40,101 bases of DNA, from the NCBI GenBank assembly GCA_023129325.1, contig JAGMCI010000016.1:1-40101 (forward strand), read 5' to 3'. How positions within the stretch are numbered: the first letter of the stretch is position 1; the number at the start of each line of letters is the position of its first letter. The notes under the pieces are model-generated. The model had not been told where the DNA came from, searched no databases, and saw only the letters and a list, made by a program, of their open reading frames with translations. Source of the stretch: Caldifarciminota bacterium (GTDB taxonomy: Bacteria; Hydrothermota; UBA3073; JACQXS01; JAGMCI01). Below, in pieces: positions 25,574 to 32,909 of the stretch. Position numbers and translations under genes: made by a program.

Positions 25574-25602
25574 ATTTTATAAGTTATTTAAACAATTGTC
25601 AA
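25574..25602 (-). promoter_or_regulatory. Promoter of the ABC exporter operon, predicted near-leaderless
   Basis: Minus strand TTGACA (25597-25602), 17-nt spacer, TAAAAT (25574-25579). The start codon follows 9 nt later. Confidence 0.82.
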
Positions 25603-25611
25603 GAAAAAAGC

Positions 25612-25650
25612 AACCACAGAGAACACAGAGGATATTAGAGCTTACAGAGA
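25612..25650. repeat. CACAGA-type dispersed repeat
   Basis: ccacagagaacacagagg followed by a looser continuation (ttacagagag). It lies between divergent promoters and is related to 13761-13807 and to bases 17-36. Confidence 0.7.
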
Positions 25651-25668
25651 GAAAAAATTCAAAAAAAC

Positions 25669-25697
25669 TTGACAAACATTTATATTTATATTATATT
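25669..25697 (+). promoter_or_regulatory. Promoter upstream of the zinc-ribbon/TM2 gene
   Basis: TTGACA (25669-25674), 17-nt spacer, TATATT (25692-25697). The coding region starts at 25861, so the leader would be about 155 nt. Confidence 0.75.
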
Positions 25698-25703
25698 AAA
25701 AAT

Positions 25704-25860
25704 CACAAAAAGAAGAGTAATATATTTAATTTTGCCCTGTGCCCGAAAAGGCACAGGTTGAGAGCGACCATCGTTTACGGTGTTATAAATCGTGGAGTGC
25801 GATGGCTTACCATTGCAGGTTTGTAGACACAAATTTAGTTCATGTAAGAAAGGAGGCCTT
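25704..25860 (+). other. Long structured leader before the zinc-ribbon/TM2 gene
   Basis: It includes the hairpin TGTGCC-cgaaaa-GGCACA (25738-25755) and a second, weaker one, GCGATGG-ctta-CCATTGC (about 25799-25816), then the gtagacacaaatt motif and AAAGGAGG. No known riboswitch consensus was recognised. A repeat origin is as likely as a regulatory role. Confidence 0.45.
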
Positions 25861-26235
25861 ATGTATTGTAAAACTTGTGGCAAGGTAGTTGCAGAGAATG
25901 CAGTAGTCTGTCCAAACTGTGGCGCCAAGCCGTTAAGCGGCAACAAATTTTGCTGGAATTGTGGTGCAGAGACTGATTCTAAAGCAGAAGTCTGTGTCAA
26001 ATGTGGCGTGAAATTGGTAAAAGTAGGTGCTGGCAAGGACTGGCTTGTAGCACTACTGCTTTCTATATTTTTAGGCGGACTTGGAATTGACAGATTTTAT
26101 CTCGGATATATTGGGCTTGGCATCCTGAAGTTGCTCACCGGTGCTGGGCTTGGTATCTGGTGGCTCATTGACCTCATTTTAATAGCATGCAATAAACTTA
26201 AAGATGCAGAAGGTAATGAATTATCAAAAACTTAA
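25861..26235 (+). CDS. Zinc-ribbon and TM2 domain membrane protein
   Basis: 124 residues from the ATG at 25861, which follows AAAGGAGG; the longer frame from 25792 lacks a ribosome site. Two zinc ribbons are visible: C-K-T-C with C-P-N-C, then C-W-N-C with C-V-K-C. A TM2 domain follows with two membrane helices joined by G-I-D-R-F-Y-L-G-Y. TM2 proteins are common small membrane proteins without a fixed function; zinc ribbons often mediate protein contacts. It is 13 nt upstream of a DUF4234-like gene, so the two are likely co-expressed. Confidence 0.88.
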   Translation: MYCKTCGKVVAENAVVCPNCGAKPLSGNKFCWNCGAETDSKAEVCVKCGVKLVKVGAGKDWLVALLLSIFLGGLGIDRFYLGYIGLGILKLLTGAGLGIWWLIDLILIACNKLKDAEGNELSKT

Positions 26236-26248
26236 GGAGGTGAGGATT

Positions 26249-26542
26249 ATGAAAAGACGTAATCCTTTTGGAGTTTTTTTCTTCCCTATAATCACAATAG
26301 GGATATACGGTATAGTGTGGCTTGTGCAAACCAAGGAAGAAATGAATACTAAGGGTGCTCAAATACCCACTGCATGGTTACTAATTGTGCCTATTGCAAA
26401 TATTGTCTGGTTATGGAAATACGCAAAAGGTGTAGAGAAAGTGACTGGTATGGGAGCTGGTGGTGAATTTTGCTTACTATTCTTTCTTGGAAGTATCGGA
26501 ATGGCTGCTATACAGAGCAAGTTTAATAAAATTGCTGAATAG
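26249..26542 (+). CDS. DUF4234-like small membrane protein
   Basis: 97 residues from the ATG at 26249 with AAGGAGGTG upstream. The N-terminal R-R-N-P-F-G-V-F-F-F-P-I-I-T-I-G-I-Y segment and W-L-V-Q-T-K-E-E-M-N resemble DUF4234 proteins. Three hydrophobic helices are visible. Function unknown; its position after a TM2 gene suggests a joint membrane role. Confidence 0.75.
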   Translation: MKRRNPFGVFFFPIITIGIYGIVWLVQTKEEMNTKGAQIPTAWLLIVPIANIVWLWKYAKGVEKVTGMGAGGEFCLLFFLGSIGMAAIQSKFNKIAE

Positions 26543-26611
26543 TCAGAGAGTAATACAAAGACAAGATGAAATGGTGTCCACGGATAATACGAGAAGAAGA
26601 TTTTTTAAAAC

Positions 26612-26650
26612 TATAACTCGATGGAGTTTGACTCCATTAAAAAGAAGGAC
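26612..26650 (+). repeat. GATGGAG/CTCCAT hairpin repeat, copy 1
   Basis: Hairpin GATGGAG (26620-26626), loop tttga, CTCCATT (26632-26638), preceded by tataactc and followed by aaaaagaagga. Related copies are at 27240 and 27826. This copy lies upstream of the TA promoter and has no gene directly after it. Confidence 0.75.
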
Positions 26651-26667
26651 GCTCTCGTGGAAAATAC

Positions 26668-26696
26668 TTGACAAGATACTAAAGATGTGGTATTTT
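26668..26696 (+). promoter_or_regulatory. Promoter of the HicBA toxin-antitoxin operon
   Basis: TTGACA (26668-26673), 17-nt spacer, TATTTT (26691-26696). The predicted transcript starts near 26703, just before AAAGGAGG of the 17-codon frame. Confidence 0.72.
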
Positions 26697-26716
26697 TGAA
26701 TCAAAAGGAGGCGAAA

Positions 26717-26770
26717 ATGGAGAAAGTAGATGTAAAAACAGTAAAAATTAAGGAGGAGAGATTATGGTAG
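26717..26770 (+). CDS. Possible 17-residue leader peptide before hicB
   Basis: A short frame, MEKVDVKTVKIKEERLW, with a strong AAAGGAGG site (26704-26711) 5 nt upstream. Its end overlaps the hicB start (ATG at 26764), so it could couple or tune translation of the antitoxin. No known family was recognised; it could also be a decayed start of an older gene. Confidence 0.4.
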   Translation: MEKVDVKTVKIKEERLW

Positions 26771-26988
26771 TAAAATTTGAAACATATTTTGATGGCAAAT
26801 ATTGGTGTGCAAGAGGTATAGGTGTAGACATATTCACTCAGGGCAATACTTTAGATGAGCTTATGGATAACATAAAAGAAGCAACAGCCCTACATTTTGA
26901 AAAACGGGTAACCAAGAACATACCATTAAATATCATAACCCTATCAGAGATGGAGGTGCCAAGTGCCGTCAAAACTGCCAGTCGTTAG
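26764..26988 (+). CDS. hicB: HicB-like antitoxin
   Basis: 74 residues. Short HicB fold: V-K-F-E-T-Y-F-D-G-K-Y-W-C-A-R-G, G-V-D-I-F-T-Q-G-N-T-L-D-E-L-M-D-N-I-K-E-A. No separate DNA-binding domain is evident, so this is the compact type. It has its own AAGGAGG site (26750-26756) and overlaps hicA by 26 nt. It should neutralise the toxin; antitoxin-first order is common for this subtype. Confidence 0.85.
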   Translation: MVVKFETYFDGKYWCARGIGVDIFTQGNTLDELMDNIKEATALHFEKRVTKNIPLNIITLSEMEVPSAVKTASR

Positions 26989-27208
26989 TGGAAAGAAACT
27001 AACTCAATTTCTTGAAAATATTGGTTATGAAATTATTCGACAAAGGGGAAGTCATATAAGACTCAGGAAGATGACATTTATAGGAGAACATAACATAACT
27101 GTTCCGTTCCATAAAGAAATTGCAAAAGGGACTTTGAATGATATCCTAAACAAAATTAGTTTATGGAATAATATTCCTAAAGATGAACTACTTGATAGAT
27201 TAGGGTAG
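26963..27208 (+). CDS. hicA: HicA-like mRNA interferase toxin
   Basis: 81 residues from a GTG with GGAGGT upstream. HicA signature: V-S-G-K-K-L-T-Q-F-L-E-N-I-G-Y-E-I-I-R-Q-R-G-S-H with the catalytic His, then I-T-V-P-F-H-K-E-I-A-K-G-T-L and D-I-L-N-K-I. The double-stranded RNA-binding-like fold cleaves mRNA when free of HicB. It is slightly longer than typical HicA because of a C-terminal tail. Confidence 0.9.
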   Translation: MPSKLPVVSGKKLTQFLENIGYEIIRQRGSHIRLRKMTFIGEHNITVPFHKEIAKGTLNDILNKISLWNNIPKDELLDRLG

Positions 27209-27230
27209 TGTGCAAAATAATATGAAAAAC

Positions 27231-27276
27231 CCATAACCCGATGGAGCCAAATCTCCATCAAAAAGGAGAAGGAGAG
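27231..27276 (+). repeat. GATGGAG/CTCCATC hairpin repeat, copy 2
   Basis: Hairpin GATGGAG (27240-27246), loop ccaaat, CTCCATC (27253-27259), preceded by cccataaccc and followed by aaaaaggagaaggagag and the ATG at 27277. The gtgtgcaaaa phrase upstream (27208-27217) is shared with copy 3. Confidence 0.82.
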
Positions 27277-27498
27277 ATGGGAACTAAATTAGCAAAATTA
27301 CCTGTAACTATTGATAGAAGCAAGCACGATTCTCAAGTGATTAACATACAGATTACGAAAGACGATTTTGAGAATTTCTGTAACATCTGTGGATTGTATC
27401 GGAAAGATTTTTTAGACACTTTGGATGCTTCTGAGTTAGACCACCAACAAGGAAGGATAACTGAGAGGGACTCTCTATATGAGTTGATTAAAAAGTGA
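27277..27498 (+). CDS. Predicted antitoxin partner of the RelE-like toxin
   Basis: 73 residues from the ATG at 27277, directly after a GGAGAAGGAGAG ribosome site and hairpin copy 2. The sequence (KLAKLPVTIDRSKHDSQVIN, then a Phe/Cys-containing middle and a charged C-terminus) was not recognised as a known antitoxin family. Its role is inferred from size, charge and 4-nt stop/start overlap with the downstream toxin gene. Confidence 0.6.
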   Translation: MGTKLAKLPVTIDRSKHDSQVINIQITKDDFENFCNICGLYRKDFLDTLDASELDHQQGRITERDSLYELIKK

Positions 27499-27776
27499 TT
27501 CAAGTATATACTACAGAGACTTTTGACCATCTTTTCGGCAAACTTGAGCGTAAAATTCAGCTAAAGGCAGTCAAGAAAACAGATTTATTTAAAGAGACCC
27601 CATTTAATCCGATTTTGAGAACAGAGAAATTGCATCCCAAAGGACATGATGTATGGAGTTTTAGGGTAGACTCAAAGCATAGGATTGTTTTTAAGTTTAT
27701 TGATAAAGATATAGTAGAGTTTAGATTTATTGGCCATCACAACAAGATTTATAATTATCCTATATTTTTTGGATAA
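27495..27776 (+). CDS. RelE/ParE-superfamily toxin
   Basis: 93 residues, GTG start overlapping the previous stop codon. The fold is indicated by an N-terminal helix pair, P-F-N-P-I-L-R-T-E-K-L, the strand W-S-F-R-V-D-S-K-H-R-I-V-F-K-F and the closing F-I-G-H-H-N-K-I-Y. This is the YafQ/RelE-like pattern of ribosome-dependent or free mRNases. Whether the target is mRNA or gyrase cannot be told from the sequence. Confidence 0.82.
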   Translation: MIQVYTTETFDHLFGKLERKIQLKAVKKTDLFKETPFNPILRTEKLHPKGHDVWSFRVDSKHRIVFKFIDKDIVEFRFIGHHNKIYNYPIFFG

Positions 27777-27784
27777 TGGTTACT

Positions 27785-27861
27785 GAGTGTGCAAAAAATG
27801 GAAAAGCAGAGTAAACCCATAACCCGATGGAGATTAACTCCATCAAAAAGAAGGAGGAGAG
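27785..27861 (+). repeat. GATGGAG/CTCCATC hairpin repeat, copy 3
   Basis: Hairpin GATGGAG (27826-27832), loop attaa, CTCCATC (27838-27844), preceded by acccataaccc and followed by aaaaagaaggaggagag and the ATG of the VWA gene at 27862. The gtgtgcaaaa phrase (about 27787) is shared with copy 2. Confidence 0.82.
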
Positions 27862-30800
27862 ATGAGGAGGATTATAGAAGTATCAATTGCAGTGTTAATG
27901 AGCATTGGGGTATCTCTGCCTCTTCAGGCAAGAGAGGAAAGGCAAATATCCAAGGGACACAGTTTTCTTGTCCCACCGCCAAAGGTTCAAGTAAAACCTA
28001 AGGTAAAGGAACAAGTATTTTTAGAGGATTTTGAAACGGGTGGAACAGGATGGACGGTCACCAATGGAGTCTGGGAGATTGGAACTCCAACTTATGGTCC
28101 CAGTTCAGCACATAATGGTAGTAAATGTGCAGGAACCAATCTTGGTGGTTATTATCCAAACAATGCCTATACCAGATTGGTGAGTCCATCTGTTACCTTA
28201 CCATCATTATCCCATCCCAGCAGTAAAATCATTCTGGAGTTTTACCACTGGTTCTATCTTGAAAGCAGCTACGATTATGGATATGTGCAGATATCAACTG
28301 ATGGGGGGAGTAATTGGACTACGGTAGGGAATAGTGTTAATGGCCACAGCGGAGCCTGGTATCCATATTCAGTGGATATCACAAGTTATGCAGAGCAAAA
28401 TGTGAAAATTGCATTCCTTCTTTACTCCGATGGTAGTTATACTTATGCTGGCTGGTATATTGACGATGTCACAATTACGCTCCAGGAGCCAGAACCATTG
28501 GATATCACAATAAATAGTATCTCCTCATCACTTTTTCCCTTTATTTATCTAACAGCAACTGTTGATACATTTGATTATCCCATTCCTTCACTCACTCAGT
28601 CAAACTTCTCTGCTTATGAGAATAGTGCCCTTCAAACAGACTACTTTGAGGTGACACCACCGGATACGGGTGGAGGAGTTAGAGTAGTTGACATCGTATT
28701 CTGTATGGATAATAGTGGAAGTATGGATGACGAACAGACAGATGTTAGGAATAATGTAGAGGATTTTGTAGACAGCCTTGCAGCAAGTGGATCTAATTTT
28801 GCATTAGGTTTAGTTCGCTTTGGTGCTTCTGCTAACAGTGGTTATCCAATTGTTGAAGACAATGGGCAATTGACAAGCGATGTTAATTATTTCAAAAATG
28901 ATGTATGGGCAAGAAATGTTATTGATGGTTGGGACGAACCTGGCTGGGATGCCCTTGTCTCAGGGATAACAGAATTCAGTTTCCGACCAGGAGCTAACAA
29001 GATTTTAATTCTTATCACTGACGAGGATGTAACTTATCATGGCAATGCCGGAGCTTATACTCAAGAGCAATGTCTAACTATACTTCAGCAGAATTCTGGA
29101 ATAGTTTTCGCACTCCTCGATACGAATTACGCTCCCTATGCTTATGAAGATTACGGCACAATTGCAGAGCAGACACAGGGAGCCTACTTTAATATTACTG
29201 AGCCTATGGATGAGATTCTGGATGCTATCTCTGAAATGGTTGGAGGAACTTATATAGTGCGCTACCGTTCAAGTAATCCAAAGAGTGAGAGAGAGGTAAT
29301 TGTAAGAGTTGATTATCTTGGTGAGTCAGATGAGGATACTGTGTATTACATTCCTGGCTCTGCCCCTATGATTGAGTTGACAGATGAAACACAGAATTTA
29401 TTAGATTCAAATCTTGTCGCAGGGAGCTATATCCCAATTACTGCTTACATTACTGACCATGTTGAACCTTACCTTCAATCTGCTACTCTTTACTATAGAA
29501 AGACAGGCACTGCTGGATATTCTTCGGTATCAATGTATAATATATCGGATTCGCTTTATCAAGGAACTATTCCTGGCTATTCAGTGGAAACCCCCGGTGC
29601 AGATTTCTATCTTACGGCAACAGACGGTGTTTCTACGACATCTATGCCTACTTCTGAACCAGCAGAGCATCCACTCCAGATTGCAGTTTTGCCAAATGAG
29701 AAGCCTCTGATAACCCATACACCTGTAACAGAACTACAGGAAGGACAAGATATAAATATTGCAGCAGAGGTTGTAGACAATACCTATTATGTGGACTTCG
29801 TGAAACTTTTTTACAGGAGAACAGGAGAGATTGATTACACCGAGACACCAATGAACAACACCTATGGTGACACCTATCAGAGAACAATACCTGGTGCTAT
29901 TGTGACTGAGGATGGAGTAGATTATTACATTTACGCAAAAGATGACCTTGGTGTAGGAGCATATCATGGAAGACCAGAAACCCCGCATCAGATTGAGCCA
30001 GAATATGACCTTGTTTTTAGGCCTGATCCTGATGGATGGCAATTTAGTAATTCTCTCTCAAATATGTGGCCAGAAAGTTGGTGGAATCAGTTTGATTATA
30101 CTCAATCACCATATCCAGCTGGTTGGCCCTACTGGCCTATAAATGCCGTTTCACAAGATTTCCCAGACTGGTCGTTATTTGTTGAAGCATTTGGTGAAAA
30201 TCGGTGTTATTGGAATCCTCCACCAGGATTGATTATATATTCTCCCTCTGCTGTAGCAAAATGGGTGAATTTGAAGGGACACTGGAAGGGTTCTTGTTTC
30301 GGCTTTCCAATTGCGGCTTTTCTCTTTTTTGATAAATTTCTCTCATTATCTGCTGAATTTCCGGGAAATATAAATGTCTATGATGTCCCAATTGGCGACA
30401 AGAGCAGAAAACTTGTCAACCTATATTGGATTTATCAATTTGGTAAGAACCAATTGGCGTATATCAAAACCAATAAATCAAAGAGCCCAGTTCAGACTTT
30501 AAATGAATGTAAACAAATGTTTTTAAGTGAAATCAGAGACGATAAAATTTTGGTATTTTTCAATCAAAATGGAAGCGGTGGACATGCTGTCAATCCATAT
30601 AAGGTTGAAAAAGACCTAATTAATCCAAATTTGGAGTATATATATGTGTATGATAATAGAGCACCGGGCATCGAACGGAAGATTGTAATTAACACCTCGC
30701 TTAATACTTGGGGTTATTCTAGCATGCCAAATTGGGGTGGTAATAAAGAATTATTTTTAATGGACCCGGTCAGCAATTACATGAGGCTTGCAGTTCTTCC

Positions 30801-31866
30801 AAAGAAATTACCTCCAAAGGAGCAATACATTTCAGAGGCTACAGGATATATTGAAATCTACAATACTTCAAATTGTAATATGAGTATAATTGACTCCCTC
30901 AATAATAGAATTGGTTATGTAGGTGATTCGTTGTTCTCTGAATTTCAGGATGGGATGCATATTATTCCTATTACAGGAAGTGAGCATCCACCAATTGGGT
31001 ACTATTTACCTATAGGTTTTTATTCTATTCAAATGACCGATTATACTGATACTACAATGTATCTTTCAGTTTTCTCAGATTCGACAGTATTTAGTTATAC
31101 CCAACAGAACGTCGTTGCATCTCAATCTGAGAACTTTATCTACGAAAATAACGAATGTCAATTTAAGATTTTCAATTCCGATACACAATCCAAGAATTTT
31201 GACCTGCAATCTATCATAATCGAATCAAATAATGAGAAAGTTTTCTGGATTCGTGACTGTATCATTTTACAAGATGATTCCTTGGATTTTGATATTGTAG
31301 AGATGAGAGATTTTCAAGTTTCTAATAAAGGTCAGAGTAAAAATTATGATTTACAGGTAAGGTTAGCGGCTGAAAATACTGACATTATCTTTGAACACAA
31401 AGATATTCAGATACTACCCTTTTCATCCCATAAAATCACACCTGATTGGAACGACCTTAAAAATCAGCTCATGCCAATCTTAATTGATGAAGATTTGGAT
31501 GGAGATATTGATGATACTTTGCTTTTGGAAAATCAATATATAGGAGATACGCCTCCCACCGGTGGTAGACTTGATAATAAGCATGTCTACGCCTTCCGGA
31601 ATCCATTTAACCCAAATATAGAACAGACTAATATTAGATTTAGTCTTTCCAAATCCGCGAAAGTCACGCTCAAGATTACAGATGTTACAGGACACTTAGT
31701 AACCATTCTAAAAGATAATATCTTTATGGAGAAAGGCATTGAATACAGTATCCCATGGAATGGTAAGAATGATAAGGGTGATGTTGTGGCTAATGGGGTA
31801 TATTTCTATAAAATTACTACTGATAAGGGTGAAAAGGCGTTCGGGAAAATAGCTGTTTTGAGATAA
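27862..31866 (+). CDS. Secreted VWA protein with papain-like domain and T9SS-type sorting domain
   Basis: 1334 residues; AAGGAGG at 27851-27857. Order: signal peptide (about 1-23), a jelly-roll domain ending W-Y-I-D-D-V (about 52-205), a VWA domain with MIDAS Asp283-x-Ser285-x-Ser287 (DNSGSM), two repeated beta domains (about 500-720), then a region with a Cys-His-Asp/Asn arrangement: Cys812 in KGSCFGFP, His908 in GGHAVNPY, Asp931-Asn932 in VYDNRAPG. That looks like a papain-fold cysteine peptidase or a relative. The last about 90 residues are FlgD-like (RNPFNP, NGVYFYKIT, ending FGKIAVLR). A calcium-dependent surface adhesin/protease is a reasonable reading. The gene is preceded by hairpin copy 3 and followed by the PorV-like gene. 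Confidence 0.88.
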   Translation: MRRIIEVSIAVLMSIGVSLPLQAREERQISKGHSFLVPPPKVQVKPKVKEQVFLEDFETGGTGWTVTNGVWEIGTPTYGPSSAHNGSKCAGTNLGGYYPNNAYTRLVSPSVTLPSLSHPSSKIILEFYHWFYLESSYDYGYVQISTDGGSNWTTVGNSVNGHSGAWYPYSVDITSYAEQNVKIAFLLYSDGSYTYAGWYIDDVTITLQEPEPLDITINSISSSLFPFIYLTATVDTFDYPIPSLTQSNFSAYENSALQTDYFEVTPPDTGGGVRVVDIVFCMDNSGSMDDEQTDVRNNVEDFVDSLAASGSNFALGLVRFGASANSGYPIVEDNGQLTSDVNYFKNDVWARNVIDGWDEPGWDALVSGITEFSFRPGANKILILITDEDVTYHGNAGAYTQEQCLTILQQNSGIVFALLDTNYAPYAYEDYGTIAEQTQGAYFNITEPMDEILDAISEMVGGTYIVRYRSSNPKSEREVIVRVDYLGESDEDTVYYIPGSAPMIELTDETQNLLDSNLVAGSYIPITAYITDHVEPYLQSATLYYRKTGTAGYSSVSMYNISDSLYQGTIPGYSVETPGADFYLTATDGVSTTSMPTSEPAEHPLQIAVLPNEKPLITHTPVTELQEGQDINIAAEVVDNTYYVDFVKLFYRRTGEIDYTETPMNNTYGDTYQRTIPGAIVTEDGVDYYIYAKDDLGVGAYHGRPETPHQIEPEYDLVFRPDPDGWQFSNSLSNMWPESWWNQFDYTQSPYPAGWPYWPINAVSQDFPDWSLFVEAFGENRCYWNPPPGLIIYSPSAVAKWVNLKGHWKGSCFGFPIAAFLFFDKFLSLSAEFPGNINVYDVPIGDKSRKLVNLYWIYQFGKNQLAYIKTNKSKSPVQTLNECKQMFLSEIRDDKILVFFNQNGSGGHAVNPYKVEKDLINPNLEYIYVYDNRAPGIERKIVINTSLNTWGYSSMPNWGGNKELFLMDPVSNYMRLAVLPKKLPPKEQYISEATGYIEIYNTSNCNMSIIDSLNNRIGYVGDSLFSEFQDGMHIIPITGSEHPPIGYYLPIGFYSIQMTDYTDTTMYLSVFSDSTVFSYTQQNVVASQSENFIYENNECQFKIFNSDTQSKNFDLQSIIIESNNEKVFWIRDCIILQDDSLDFDIVEMRDFQVSNKGQSKNYDLQVRLAAENTDIIFEHKDIQILPFSSHKITPDWNDLKNQLMPILIDEDLDGDIDDTLLLENQYIGDTPPTGGRLDNKHVYAFRNPFNPNIEQTNIRFSLSKSAKVTLKITDVTGHLVTILKDNIFMEKGIEYSIPWNGKNDKGDVVANGVYFYKITTDKGEKAFGKIAVLR

Positions 31867-31935
31867 CACGAAACAGCACAAATAAGAACACGAAATAACA
31901 CGAAAGGGTGTTTCTTCGTGAAATTCGTGGTTAAG
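31867..31935. repeat. CGAAA-type dispersed repeat
   Basis: acacgaaa and aataacacgaaagg, then its partial inverse tttcttcgtgaaattcgtgg. It fills the spacer before the PorV-like gene and creates a spurious upstream GTG at 31918. Confidence 0.6.
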
Positions 31936-31947
31936 AAAGGAGGTCGT

Positions 31948-32841
31948 GTGTTTTACAAAAAAATTCTTGGTTTCATAACCTGTATCGCTTTATTACTTCC
32001 TTTAATGAGTTTTGCTGATGGGGATGCAGGTTATGCGGGTGCATTCCTTAGAATGGGAGTGGATGCAAGAACTCTATCAATGGGTAATGTGGGAACAGGT
32101 ATCGTTAAAGATGCAACTGCTACATATTGGAATCCGGCTGGACTTGGGTATAGTGAAAAGACGAGCATCTCGTGTATGCATTCTCTTATGACACTGGACA
32201 GAGGATATAATTTCTTCTCCCTTGCCCAGAATGTCGGTCCCATTGGAACCTTTGGAATTAGTTGGCTTGGATTTGGGGTTGGTAAAATTGACGGTAGGGA
32301 TGGTTCAGGAAACCCAACAAGTGATTTAACAGATTCTGAAAACGCATTTCTATTGTCCTATGCAAGAAAAATTACTCCTTTCATATCAATAGGGGGAAAC
32401 CTCAAGTTTTTATATCAAACTCTTGCTTCCCATCATGCTACAGGATTAGGTGTGGATATCGGATTGATGGGAAGTATACTTGATTTCATACCAGTTGGAT
32501 TTGTAATCCAGGATATAGGTTCTTCACTCAAATGGAACACAGAATCAGGGCATAAGGATAATATTCCTCCGAATATAAGGCTTGGTGCAGGAATAGAACC
32601 ACCGGGTATACCACTTGTTATTGCTACTGATATTGAGAAGAATATAAAACAGGGTATTAAATTTCATATAGGCGCAGAATATACACTATTAAAGATGTTC
32701 TCTTTACGAGCAGGTTATGGAGATGGTAACTTTGGGCTTGGGGTAGGATTCAAAGTTCTTATGCTCAACCTTGACTACGGAGTTTCTCTTGGGAATGAAC
32801 TTGGAACCTCGCAGCGGATTTCATTATCTATGAACAGGTAG
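31948..32841 (+). CDS. PorV/PorQ-like outer-membrane beta-barrel (UPF0164)
   Basis: 297 residues from the GTG at 31948, which follows AAGGAGGT (31937-31944); the upstream GTG at 31918 lies in a repeat. Signal peptide MFYKKILGFITCIALLLPLMS, then the family opening A-G-Y-A-G-A-F-L-R-M-G-V-D-A-R-T-L-S-M-G-N and A-T-Y-W-N-P-A-G-L. Alternating beta strands fill the rest, ending R-I-S-L-S-M-N-R. PorV-type barrels shuttle cargo at the type IX translocon, which fits the cargo genes on both sides; a general outer-membrane transport role is also possible. Confidence 0.85.
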   Translation: MFYKKILGFITCIALLLPLMSFADGDAGYAGAFLRMGVDARTLSMGNVGTGIVKDATATYWNPAGLGYSEKTSISCMHSLMTLDRGYNFFSLAQNVGPIGTFGISWLGFGVGKIDGRDGSGNPTSDLTDSENAFLLSYARKITPFISIGGNLKFLYQTLASHHATGLGVDIGLMGSILDFIPVGFVIQDIGSSLKWNTESGHKDNIPPNIRLGAGIEPPGIPLVIATDIEKNIKQGIKFHIGAEYTLLKMFSLRAGYGDGNFGLGVGFKVLMLNLDYGVSLGNELGTSQRISLSMNR

Positions 32842-32890
32842 CACAAATTGAATTTGTGCCTACATTCTTCAGCGAACCCTGAAGGGTTCG
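32841..32890. repeat. Inverted repeats between convergent genes
   Basis: A perfect palindrome GCACAAATTGAATTTGTGC (32841-32859) followed by a 7-bp stem-loop centred on GAACCC-tgaa-GGGTTC (32873-32890). No T run follows directly, so a terminator role is only possible. The gtgcctacatt phrase resembles gtgtctacatt near 10460. Confidence 0.65.
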
Positions 32891-32909
32891 GCTACAAAAG
32901 GTTGATTTT

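Noticed and set aside
25740-25860. Possible c-di-GMP (GEMM) or other known riboswitch in the TM2 leader, also considered for the GATGGAG hairpins
   Set aside because: The conserved core sequences of GEMM and other classes I know are not present; only simple hairpins are seen.
26460-26699. Plus-strand open frame across the hairpin repeat copy 1
   Set aside because: It overlaps the DUF4234-like gene, has no ribosome site, and its sequence derives from the repeat.
31918-31947. Upstream GTG start for the PorV-like gene
   Set aside because: It lies within a dispersed repeat; the GTG at 31948 has AAGGAGGT and begins a proper signal peptide.
32873-32890. Rho-independent terminator between the PorV-like and M14 genes
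   Set aside because: The stem-loop has no adjacent T run on either strand and resembles repeat sequence seen elsewhere.
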